From: CAZEDU01 sp964511185
GTDB taxonomy: Bacteria > Myxococcota > Myxococcia > Myxococcales > Myxococcaceae
DNA: 11,804 nt
Direction of reading: 5' to 3'
Assembly: GCA_964511185.1 (NCBI GenBank)
Contig: CAZEDU010000146.1
Span: 1-11,804 of the forward strand
The position numbers and the translations under genes were made by a program. The notes beneath the pieces were generated by a model, which ran no database searches, was not told the origin of the DNA, and saw only the letters and a program-made list of their open reading frames with translations. Of the stretch, positions 1 through 6,349 are shown piece by piece. The stretch's first letter is position 1; each line of letters begins with the position of its first letter.

Positions 1-974
1 CGGCGGCGATCGCGGGCGTCCTCTCGGCGGGCGCGCTCTTGGGGGCGGGGCAGTCCGCCGAGCTGGTCTCGTTCCTCACCGCGCTCATCCTGCTCTACCA
101 GCCCGCGAAGGACTTAGGGCGCGTCAGCCAGTTCGCGGTGCAGGCCGCGAACGCCGGGGAGCGCCTCTTCGAGCTGATGGCCTGGACCCACCCGGTGGCC
201 GACGCGGCGGGCGCGAAGCCGCTCCCGGCACTGCGCGAGGGCGTGCGCTTGGAGCACGTGCGCTTCACCTATGGCGACCGGCCCGCGATCGAGGATTTGA
301 GCCTCGAGCTGCCCGTGGGAAAAGTCACCGCGCTCGTGGGGCCGAGCGGTGCGGGCAAGAGCACGTTGACGGCGCTGCTGCTGCGCTTCGTCCAGCCTTC
401 GGGGGGGCACATCCTCATCGATGGCACCGACGTCTCCACCGTCACCGCCGCGAGCGTGCGCGCGCAGTTCGCTTTGGTCACGCAGGAGCCGCTGCTCTTC
501 TCGATGAGCGTGCTCGAGAACCTGCGCTACGGCCGGCCCGGCGCGACGCTCGACGAGATCCGCGCCGCGGCGCGCATCGCCCAGGCGGACGCGTTCATCG
601 CGCGGCTGCCCCAGGGCTACGACACCTTGCTGAACGAGCGCGCCTCGAACTTGAGCGGAGGGCAGAAGCAGCGCCTGTGCCTGGCGCGCGCACTCGCCGC
701 GCAGGCGCCCGTGCTGATCCTCGACGAGGCCACCAGCAACCTCGACCCGGAGAGCGAGCGCGAGCTGCAGGCCGCCCTCGCGCAGGTGCTGCCGGGGCGC
801 ACCGCGCTCGTCATCGCGCATCGCCTCGCCACCATCACCCAGGCCGACCGCATCCACGTGCTCGACGCCGGCCGGGTGGTGGAGACGGGCACCCACGCCG
901 AGCTGGTCGACCGCGGCGGGCTCTACGCGCGGCTGTGGGCGCTCCAATCATCCTCCGAGCGCGCGGCCGGCTGA
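1..974 (+). CDS. ABC transporter permease/ATP-binding protein, MsbA-like type I exporter (5' partial)
   Basis: The reading frame is open from base 3 and the start lies outside the window; 323 codons are visible, ending in TGA at 972-974. The first ~40 residues are the last membrane helix region of the exporter fold. A complete nucleotide-binding domain follows: Walker A GPSGAGKST (bases 339-365), Q-loop TQEPLLF, signature LSGGQ (651-665), Walker B VLILDE (711-728), D-loop SNLD and the H-loop histidine in AHRL (about 819). Fusion of membrane and ATPase parts in one chain is the homodimeric or heterodimeric half-transporter layout. With waaA and lpxK about 3 kb downstream, the likely substrate is lipid A/LPS core (MsbA role, flipping across the inner membrane), but the substrate cannot be read from the ATPase part. 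Other type I exporters (peptide, lipid or drug) remain possible. The ATPase call is near certain. Confidence 0.93.
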   Translation, partial: AAIAGVLSAGALLGAGQSAELVSFLTALILLYQPAKDLGRVSQFAVQAANAGERLFELMAWTHPVADAAGAKPLPALREGVRLEHVRFTYGDRPAIEDLSLELPVGKVTALVGPSGAGKSTLTALLLRFVQPSGGHILIDGTDVSTVTAASVRAQFALVTQEPLLFSMSVLENLRYGRPGATLDEIRAAARIAQADAFIARLPQGYDTLLNERASNLSGGQKQRLCLARALAAQAPVLILDEATSNLDPESERELQAALAQVLPGRTALVIAHRLATITQADRIHVLDAGRVVETGTHAELVDRGGLYARLWALQSSSERAAG

Positions 975-1028
975 GCGCGATGAAACCGTGATTGACACCA
1001 GGCCCAAGGAGCGCGACGTCTTGGGGCC

Positions 1029-1442
1029 ATGAGCGTTCAATTCCCGGTCTTTGTCGAAGTGGGCGGTGAGAAGGTCCGCGTCGGAACGGCGACGCAGGTG
1101 TCCGACGGCTTCATGCTCAAGCTCGGCGAGCTGAGCATCGGCGGCCAGCCGCTGGCGCCATCTCGTCCAGCGGCCACAGGGGGCGCGTCGGGCGGCGAGG
1201 TGTTCCCGAACTACGGCCGCAGCAAAGGCATGCCCATCCGCGGCGCGTCGATGCAGGACCTCGAGTTCTACGCGAACGGCGCCCGCCGCTCGCTCTCCGA
1301 TCCGGGCAAGGCGCGCTTTCACGAGAAGGAGCGGGCGTTGCTCGCGCTGATCGAGGCAGAGATCGCCCGGCAAGGCGGCGGCTCGGCCGAGCGCGACGAC
1401 GCGGAGCCACCGCCTCCGGGCGACGAAGACGCGCCCTTCTAA
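1029..1442 (+). CDS. Small protein of unknown function with an SSB-like acidic C-terminal tail
   Basis: This is a 137-residue soluble protein with no signal peptide or membrane segment. Three parts can be seen. Residues ~1-42 look like a small beta-rich module (VGGEKVRVGTATQVSDGFML). Residues ~58-116 are a conserved-looking block starting FPNYGRSKGMPI, continuing QDLEFYANG and a helical KERALLALIEAEIARQ; the YGRSKG...LEFYA pattern recalls the GKHKG...YLEW pattern of ExoX C-terminal-like modules, a loose resemblance by eye. Residues ~117-137 are a low-complexity acidic/proline linker ending DEDAPF, very like the DDDIPF tip by which bacterial single-stranded DNA-binding protein recruits partners. 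A DNA-repair or replication link is therefore inferred, not shown. The ATG at 1029 is the only reasonable in-frame start; AAGGAG at 1006-1011 is 17 bases away, too far to be a normal ribosome site. Codon use matches the neighbours, so the gene is probably real. Confidence 0.75.
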   Translation: MSVQFPVFVEVGGEKVRVGTATQVSDGFMLKLGELSIGGQPLAPSRPAATGGASGGEVFPNYGRSKGMPIRGASMQDLEFYANGARRSLSDPGKARFHEKERALLALIEAEIARQGGGSAERDDAEPPPPGDEDAPF

Positions 1443-1452
1443 CGCGAGAAGA

Positions 1453-1481
1453 GGGGACTGTCCCTGAACGGGACTGTCCCC
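1453..1481. repeat. Double palindrome GGGACTGTCCC with larger dyad
   Basis: Two copies of GGGACTGTCCC, at 1454-1464 and 1470-1480, are each self-complementary around a central T and are separated by TGAAC. The whole stretch 1453-1481 is itself an inverted repeat (GGGGAC-T-GTCCC, loop TGAAC, GGGAC-T-GTCCCC), so the transcript could fold as one 11-pair hairpin with a T:T mismatch, or as two small ones. It sits 11 bases after the stop of the small acidic-tail gene and 34 bases before the PHP gene. It could be a dispersed REP-type palindromic repeat, or act as a transcription terminator without a T-run. No other copy was seen in this window. Confidence 0.7.
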
Positions 1482-1514
1482 GGTCTCCCCAAGGTCCATG
1501 CCATCTTCCAACAC

Positions 1515-2645
1515 GTGACAGACGCGCGCGCCGGACTCGGAAAGAAGCTCCTCCGGGCCTTCTTCGGGCTCCTCATCCTGCTCGGCGCCACGCTCGGGGT
1601 CTTCGCGCTCCTCGCGCAAACGAAGGACTACCCCGTCACGGGCGTGGTCGCGCAAAAGGGGGTTCGCGGCGTCTTCCACGTGCACTCGACGGCGTCGGAC
1701 GGCCGCGGCGATGTCCAGGCCATCGTCCAAGCCGCCAAACAGGCCGGCGTCCAGTTCGTCGTCCTCACCGACCACAACGTCGAGCCCGGGCCGCCCGAGC
1801 GCATCGACGGCGTCCTGGTGATCCGCGCGGTCGAGCTCAGCACCCCGTACGGTCACGTGGTGGGGCTCGGCATGACCCGAGGCATGACCAAGGCCGAGCG
1901 CGCCGACCGGCCTTTGGACCGCATCCACGCGCAAGGCGGCTGGGCGGTCCTCGCGCACCCAGTGCAGAAGCGAAACCCGTGGACCGACACCCGAGCCGCC
2001 GTCCAGGCGGAGGGCTTCGAGCTCTTCTCCGGCGACTCGCTCTACCGCGCCGCGCTCCGGCAGCCGCTCAAGCTCGCGTGCGCGCTGGGCGCCTACGAGG
2101 CCAACCCAGCGCACGCGCTGCTCACGCTCGTCACGCCTCAACCCGAGGCGACCGAAGTGCTGCTGGGCCTCGCGCGCCAGTCGCCCAAGATCGTCCTGTG
2201 CGCGGTGGACGCGCACGGCCTGCCGCCGTACGCCGACGTCTTCGCCGGGCTGGTCAACCACCTGCCCGAGGTCGACGCGTTGCCCGACGCGCCTGACGCG
2301 GCCGCCGCGCTGGTGCTCGGGCAGCTCCAGGCGGGGCGGAGCGTCTGCGCCTTCCCCGCGCTCGGCGAGCCGGCCGGCTTTCAGCTCGCGACCGACCGCG
2401 CGCGCTTCCCTCGGCGCGTCGCGGTCGGAGAGCCGGTGCGCGTTCGACTCCCGCCGCTGGGGCCCGCCCAGGCGAGGGTGGTGGTGCAGGGCGACGCGCG
2501 CCTCGCGCCCGACGGCGTCACCATCCTCCCGGAGAAGCCGGGCGCCTTCCTCGTCACCGTCGAGCTGCTCGCTCCAGACTGCGCGCTGGGGACGACGTGG
2601 CGGCCGTGGCTCGCCGCCTCACCCATCTCGGTGAGCGCGGATTAA
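1515..2645 (+). CDS. Membrane-anchored PHP-domain metal-dependent phosphoesterase
   Basis: A 376-residue protein. Residues ~11-34 form one hydrophobic segment after a Lys/Arg-containing N-terminus, so the catalytic part probably faces the periplasm. A PHP domain follows with its metal-binding motifs: HVHSTASDG (H55, H57, D62), LTDHN (D86, H87), E107, LAHP (H148) and VDAHG (D232, H234). All expected histidines and acids appear present, so an active enzyme is likely. PHP proteins hydrolyse phosphoesters such as histidinol phosphate, short nucleic acids or nucleotides; the substrate here is unknown. Residues ~285-376 look like an extra beta-rich domain. The chosen start is GTG at 1515; the ATG at 1498 is out of frame. 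The stop TAA (2643-2645) overlaps the stop of the convergent MBL gene. A role in envelope phosphate or lipid metabolism would fit the location but is inference. Confidence 0.85.
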   Translation: MTDARAGLGKKLLRAFFGLLILLGATLGVFALLAQTKDYPVTGVVAQKGVRGVFHVHSTASDGRGDVQAIVQAAKQAGVQFVVLTDHNVEPGPPERIDGVLVIRAVELSTPYGHVVGLGMTRGMTKAERADRPLDRIHAQGGWAVLAHPVQKRNPWTDTRAAVQAEGFELFSGDSLYRAALRQPLKLACALGAYEANPAHALLTLVTPQPEATEVLLGLARQSPKIVLCAVDAHGLPPYADVFAGLVNHLPEVDALPDAPDAAAALVLGQLQAGRSVCAFPALGEPAGFQLATDRARFPRRVAVGEPVRVRLPPLGPAQARVVVQGDARLAPDGVTILPEKPGAFLVTVELLAPDCALGTTWRPWLAASPISVSAD

Positions 2646-3787
2646 GGGTCCCTCACGCCGCGCCACCACGCGTCGAGTTGCTCGCGCGGCGGAATCTCCA
2701 AAGGGTGCCCCAGCTTCGGCGTGATCAGCGGGAGCTGCCGCTCTTGCGCCAGCTCCATCAGGCGCTCGCCCGGCGCGTCCCACGCGTGCAGCCCCAAGTC
2801 GAACGTGCCCCAGTGGATCGGCAGCAGCGCCCCGCCGCCCAGCATTCGGTGCGCTTCGACGGCGCCGTCGGGCCCCAAATGAATGTCGCCCCAGCTGGGG
2901 TGAAACGCGCCGACCTCGAGCATCACCACGTCGAACGGGCCTTGCCGCTCGCGAATCTGCTCGAACTGCGGCGTCAAGCCGGTGTCGCCGCTGAAGTACA
3001 CGCGGTGCTGCTCGGTTCGAACCACCCACGACGTCCACAAGGTGCGGTTGCGGTCCGTCAGGCTGCGGCCCGAGAAGTGCCGCGCGGGCGTGGAGACGAG
3101 CCGGAGCTTCCCTTCGTCGATCTTGCCTTCGCCCCACCAGTCGAGCTCGATGATCTGCTCTGGCCGCACGCCCCATTTGCGAAGGTGGTCCGCCACCCCG
3201 AGCGGCACGAAGAACGGCGTCTTGCGCTGGGCGAGCGCCTGCACGGTCTGCATGCACAGGTGGTCGTAGTGGTCGTGCGAGATGATCACCGCGTCGAGCT
3301 TCGGCAGCTCGCCGAGCGACACCAGCACCGGGTGAAAGCGAAGCGGGCCGATCCTTTGCGACGGTGAGGCGCGATCGGCCCACACCGGATCGGTGAGCAC
3401 CCGGTACCCGTCGATCTCGATCAGCACGCTCGAGTGGCCAAGCCAGGTGATCCGCAGCCCGCGCTCGGGCGGCTTCTCCCACGCCGCGCGCGGATCCTCG
3501 AGCGGCAACGGCGCGGGCGGCCGCTTCTGCACCTGGGTGGTGAAGAACTCGCTCAGCGTCTTGAGGCCCGGAGCGTCGTCCCGCCGCGGCACGGTGTTCT
3601 CGAAGCGGCCCTCGCGATACACCGACTCGCGCGACAGGTAGGCGAGCCGCTGGGTGTCGGTGCGCGCGCCCAGACTGGCCAGGCAACCCGCCGACACGAA
3701 CCAGGTGACCGCGAGCACCACCGCGACGACCGCGACCTTTGCCGCCCGGCGGCGCCCGCGCGTCGGCGGTGGGGGAGTGGGTGCCAT
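2642..3787 (-). CDS. MBL-fold metal-dependent hydrolase, UlaG/NAPE-PLD-like, N-terminally membrane-anchored
   Basis: A 381-residue metallo-beta-lactamase-fold protein. Residues ~16-34 are a hydrophobic segment after basic residues; C35 in VSAGC could be a poor lipobox, but the -3 position is Ser, so a simple membrane anchor is as likely. Catalytic features are LGHSSVLIE (~117-124), the zinc motif SHDHYDH (H171, H173, D175, H176), PARHF (H237), SGDTG (D268) and LPIHWGTFD (H325). The order and the HSSVL and HWGTF motifs match the UlaG/RomA/NAPE-PLD-type family, which includes an N-acyl-phosphatidylethanolamine phospholipase D and a lactone hydrolase. An envelope phospholipid substrate is possible, not shown. 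The start is ATG at 3787; an in-frame extension to 4033 would run over waaA and looks antisense-like. It is convergent with the PHP gene and divergent from waaA, with 87 bases between starts. No clear ribosome site was seen. Confidence 0.87.
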   Translation of the reverse strand: MAPTPPPPTRGRRRAAKVAVVAVVLAVTWFVSAGCLASLGARTDTQRLAYLSRESVYREGRFENTVPRRDDAPGLKTLSEFFTTQVQKRPPAPLPLEDPRAAWEKPPERGLRITWLGHSSVLIEIDGYRVLTDPVWADRASPSQRIGPLRFHPVLVSLGELPKLDAVIISHDHYDHLCMQTVQALAQRKTPFFVPLGVADHLRKWGVRPEQIIELDWWGEGKIDEGKLRLVSTPARHFSGRSLTDRNRTLWTSWVVRTEQHRVYFSGDTGLTPQFEQIRERQGPFDVVMLEVGAFHPSWGDIHLGPDGAVEAHRMLGGGALLPIHWGTFDLGLHAWDAPGERLMELAQERQLPLITPKLGHPLEIPPREQLDAWWRGVRDP

Positions 3788-3788
3788 G

Positions 3789-3809
3789 GCCGCGACAACT
3801 AATCGCGGC
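3789..3809. promoter_or_regulatory. Inverted repeat GCCGCGA-N7-TCGCGGC in the divergent gap
   Basis: A perfect 7-base inverted repeat (3789-3795 and 3803-3809) surrounds the AT-richer centre CAACTAA. It begins one base upstream of the MBL start codon and lies within the 87-base gap shared with waaA. It could be an operator for a dimeric regulator or a hairpin at the 5' end of the MBL transcript. GC-rich repeats of this length also arise by chance in such DNA. Confidence 0.35.
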
Positions 3810-3851
3810 GAAGGGGAGCCGCAATGTGAAACCCGGAAGGAAAGTGCTACA

Positions 3852-3869
3852 GGGCGCCTCAAAGCGCCC
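3852..3869 (+). promoter_or_regulatory. Stem-loop GGGCGC-CTCAAA-GCGCCC just upstream of waaA
   Basis: A perfect 6-pair GC stem with a 6-base loop ends five bases before the waaA ATG (3875). The only purine-rich ribosome-binding candidate, GGAAGGAAAG at 3836-3845, is 29 bases from the ATG, but folding the stem would bring it to about 11 bases. The hairpin may therefore decide translation of waaA. This is an inference from spacing alone. Confidence 0.4.
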
Positions 3870-3874
3870 ACTCG

Positions 3875-5176
3875 ATGCGGTTGGTCTACATCATCGCCAG
3901 CTACCTGCTGTTCCTGGCCCTGCTCCCGGTGCTGTCGGTCCATCGGAAGACGCGCAGCGGGCTGTTGCAGCGGCTGGGCTTCTACCCGCCTGGGCTCTTG
4001 CCGCAAGGCGGCGGGCCGCGCGTGTGGCTGCACGGCGCCAGCGCGGGCGATCTGCTCGCGCTCTCACCGATGATTCGCCTGATCCGGGCGCGCTTCCCGA
4101 GCGCTCGCATCGTCTTGTCGACCACCACCAACACCGGTCACTTGATGGCGAGCGAGCGGCTCAAGGACCTCATCGACGCGGTCATCTACGCGCCTTACGA
4201 CCTGTGGGGCGCGACCCGGCGCGCGATCACCGCGGTGAAGCCTGATCTGCTCGTGCTCGAGTACACGGAGATCTGGCCGAACCTCATCTACGCCGCGAAG
4301 AACGCCGGCGCCCAGGTTGCCCTCACCAATGGTCGGTTTTCGCCCGCGCACCTGCGCCGCTACCGCACGCTCTTCTCCCTCATCGGAAACCCGCTGCGGC
4401 GCATCGACCTGTTCCTCATGCGCGAGGACGACGAAGCCGAGCGGGTGCTGGGGTTGGGCGCGCCGCTCGAGCGCGTGTGGGTGACGGGGAACACCAAGTT
4501 CGACGTGCTCGCGGCGCAGAACGTGCCGGAGGACGCCGAGCTCCGGCGCGCGCTGGGGCTGCCGCCGAACGCGCGCGTGCTCATCGCGGGGAGCACCCAC
4601 GAGGGCGAAGAGGAGAAGCTCCTCGAGGTCTACAAGCGGCTGCTGAAGGACCACCCGGACCTGCGGCTCGTCATCGCGCCGCGCTACATCGATCGCGCCG
4701 CGCGCGTGGTGGCGCTGTGCGAAGCCGCGGGCCTCTCCGTGGGGCTGCGCTCGCAGAACAACAGGTCGGGCGGCCAGGTCATCGTGCTCGACACCATCGG
4801 GGAGCTGTCCCGCGCGTACCGGTTGGCGACGTTGGTCTTCGTCGGCGGCTCGTTCACCACGCGCGGCGGGCAGAACATCCTGGAGCCGGCCGCCCAAGGC
4901 CGCCCGGTCCTCTTCGGGCCGCACATGGAGAACTTCCACGACAGCGTGCAGGTGTTGGTCGGCCGCGGTGGAATTCAGGTGAACGATCCGGATCATTTGT
5001 ACCGCGTGCTCTCGGAGCTGCTCGCGCGGCCGGAGGCGGTGGCCTCGTTGGGGGATCGCGCGCAGGACGCGGTTCGTCAGGTCTCGGGCGCGAGCCAACG
5101 CAACGTCGATCACATGGAGCGGTTGCTCGCCGCCGCGAACGGCCGCGCCCCGCTCTTGCCCCGCGAGGCCGTGTGA
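3875..5176 (+). CDS. waaA: 3-deoxy-D-manno-octulosonic acid (Kdo) transferase
   Basis: A 433-residue GT-B fold glycosyltransferase that moves Kdo from CMP-Kdo to the lipid A precursor at the inner membrane's cytoplasmic face. An N-terminal hydrophobic anchor (residues ~3-21) is typical. Family motifs in order: VWLHGASAGD (50-59), TEIWPN (131-136), TNGRFS, VTGNTKFD (203-210), GSTHEGEE (239-246), VFVGGSFTTRGGQN (321-334), LEPAAQGRPVLFGPHMENF (336-354). Length is normal. Two oddities: the usual catalytic glutamate of the HAxSxGE motif is aspartate here (D59), and the usual PRH is PRY (Y271). The second conserved glutamate is kept (E132). The start ATG precedes the anchor helix; upstream lies a stem-loop. 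Its stop TGA (5174-5176) overlaps the GTG of lpxK, so the two are translationally coupled. How many Kdo residues are added cannot be judged. Confidence 0.94.
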   Translation: MRLVYIIASYLLFLALLPVLSVHRKTRSGLLQRLGFYPPGLLPQGGGPRVWLHGASAGDLLALSPMIRLIRARFPSARIVLSTTTNTGHLMASERLKDLIDAVIYAPYDLWGATRRAITAVKPDLLVLEYTEIWPNLIYAAKNAGAQVALTNGRFSPAHLRRYRTLFSLIGNPLRRIDLFLMREDDEAERVLGLGAPLERVWVTGNTKFDVLAAQNVPEDAELRRALGLPPNARVLIAGSTHEGEEEKLLEVYKRLLKDHPDLRLVIAPRYIDRAARVVALCEAAGLSVGLRSQNNRSGGQVIVLDTIGELSRAYRLATLVFVGGSFTTRGGQNILEPAAQGRPVLFGPHMENFHDSVQVLVGRGGIQVNDPDHLYRVLSELLARPEAVASLGDRAQDAVRQVSGASQRNVDHMERLLAAANGRAPLLPREAV

Positions 5177-6213
5177 GCGCGCCTTGGAGCCAGCGCTGGG
5201 AGCGCCGTTGGTACGCGGGGCCGAGCACGCCGCTGAGCCCGCTCCGCTGGGCCTCGGGTGCGTTCGGCGCGGCGACTGCCGTCCGAAACGCGCTCTACGA
5301 CCGCGGCGTCCTCCCCGCCACGCCCGTGCACGGCGCGCGCGTCGTCTCGGTCGGCAACCTCACCGTCGGCGGCTCGGGCAAGACGCCCACGGTCATCTAC
5401 CTCGCCAACCGCTGGGCCCACCGGAAGATCGCGGTGCTCTCCCGGGGCTACGGACGCGCGGGCCGTGGGCAGGCCCTCGCGCTGCCTGGCGCGCGCGCGG
5501 ACGCGGCGAGCCTGGGCGACGAGCCGGCGCTCATCGCCCGCCGCTGCCCCCGAGCGGCCGTGCTCGTCGGCGCCGACCGCGTCGCGCTCGCCCGCAGGGC
5601 CCGCGCCGAGCTGAAGTCGGAGCTGCTCTTGCTCGACGACGGCCTGCAGCACCGCCGGCTCGAGCGCGACGTGAACATCGTCACCGTGGACGAGAGCGTC
5701 GGCTTCGGAAATGGCGAGCTGCTCCCGGCCGGGCCGTTGCGCGAAGGCCTCGCCGGCCTTCGCCGCGCCGATCTCATCTGGCTCTACGTGTCCGACGCGC
5801 CGTTCGGCCCGCTCCCCGAATGGCCCGCGCCAGTCGTTCGGGCGCGGCTGCGGCCCGCGGCCTGGCTCACCGCCACCTCGGAGGAGCCGCTCGAGGCGGT
5901 GCGCGGACGAAAGGTGCTGGCGCTGGCTGGCATCGCCCGCCCCGAGCGGTTCGTCCGCACGCTCGAGTCGCTCGGCGCCGTCGTCGAGAGCCAGCGGCTC
6001 TTCGCGGATCACCATCGCTTCTCGGCCGCTGAGCTGGAGGAGATCTCCCACGCCGCGACGCGCGCTGGCGCGCTGGTGTGCACGACCGAGAAGGACGCGG
6101 TTCGCCTGCCGGGTGGCTTCTCTCACTGGGCGCTCAAGGTCGACGTCGAGGTCCTCTCCGGTCTCGACCTGGTGGATCGCGTTGTCGCTGGAGCGCCAGA
6201 AGCGAGCGCTTGA
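5173..6213 (+). CDS. lpxK: Tetraacyldisaccharide 4'-kinase
   Basis: LpxK phosphorylates the 4' position of the tetraacyl disaccharide-1-phosphate to give lipid IVA, at the cytoplasmic side of the inner membrane. The 346-residue length is normal. Seen: N-terminal amphipathic/hydrophobic region (~20-45), an unusual P-loop GNLTVGGSGKTP (61-72), LSRGYGR (89-95), GDEP (115-118), the hallmark LLLDDGLQHRRL (152-163), GELLPAGPLRE (181-191), DHHRF (279-283) and TEKDAV (305-310). No key residue looks missing. The start is GTG at 5173, inside the GTGA shared with the waaA stop, with GAGG at 5165-5168 as a short ribosome site; the frame is open further upstream, but that part is the waaA gene in another frame. 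In enterics lpxK neighbours msbA and the Trm112-like ycaR; relatives of both are in this window, which supports the assignment. Confidence 0.95.
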   Translation: MSAPWSQRWERRWYAGPSTPLSPLRWASGAFGAATAVRNALYDRGVLPATPVHGARVVSVGNLTVGGSGKTPTVIYLANRWAHRKIAVLSRGYGRAGRGQALALPGARADAASLGDEPALIARRCPRAAVLVGADRVALARRARAELKSELLLLDDGLQHRRLERDVNIVTVDESVGFGNGELLPAGPLREGLAGLRRADLIWLYVSDAPFGPLPEWPAPVVRARLRPAAWLTATSEEPLEAVRGRKVLALAGIARPERFVRTLESLGAVVESQRLFADHHRFSAAELEEISHAATRAGALVCTTEKDAVRLPGGFSHWALKVDVEVLSGLDLVDRVVAGAPEASA

Positions 6214-6240
6214 GGGCCCAGAAGGAGTGGGATCCGGGCA

Positions 6241-6278
6241 GCCGAACGCTCGAGCGAAAGCCGCCGAGCGTCGCCGGC
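6241..6278 (+). other. Imperfect stem-loop in the lpxK-rfaE1 gap
   Basis: GCCG-A-ACGCTCG (6241-6252) pairs with CGAGCGT-CGC-CGGC (6265-6278) across a 12-base loop, starting 27 bases after the lpxK stop. It contains the 10-base palindrome CGCTCGAGCG (6247-6256). There is no T-run, so termination is uncertain; it could be a weak terminator or an mRNA-stabilising hairpin. The rest of the 136-base gap shows no gene. Confidence 0.3.
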
Positions 6279-6311
6279 TAGGCCAGCAGCACCCAACCTC
6301 CGCAGCAAGAG

Positions 6312-6340
6312 TTGTCCGCCTCACCCTCCCTGTGGGACAA
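6312..6340. promoter_or_regulatory. Inverted repeat TTGTCC-N17-GGACAA before rfaE1
   Basis: Perfect 6-base arms at 6312-6317 and 6335-6340 end nine bases before the rfaE1 ATG. The right arm overlaps the only purine-rich candidate ribosome site (GGGACAAGG, 6334-6342), so pairing with the left arm could hide it. A spaced operator is an alternative reading. The arms are short and a chance origin is possible. Confidence 0.25.
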
Positions 6341-6349
6341 GGCCGCGCC

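Noticed and set aside
992..1020. TTGACA at 992-997 as a -35 box for the small protein gene
   Set aside because: A perfect -35 match, but at 16-18 bases downstream there is only GACGTC-like sequence and nothing resembling a -10.
948..2261. 437-codon minus-strand open frame opposite the small protein and PHP gene
   Set aside because: Its translation is dominated by Arg, Glu and Ala repeats without motifs, while the plus strand holds a PHP domain with all metal ligands.
2642..4033. Longer 463-residue version of the MBL protein
   Set aside because: The extra 82 N-terminal residues overlap waaA on the other strand, are low-complexity and precede a good hydrophobic anchor that should be N-terminal; ATG 3787 is preferred.
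4477..5172. Upstream open frame joined to lpxK
   Set aside because: It lies wholly inside waaA and its translation is Arg/Ala/Gly-rich nonsense typical of a GC-rich shadow frame; LpxK begins at GTG 5173.
5711..6349. Upstream open frame joined to rfaE1
   Set aside because: It is a shadow of lpxK followed by the intergenic gap. AAGGAG at 6222-6227 overlaps an in-frame GTG (6227), so the spacing is useless, and the added residues do not resemble the kinase family.
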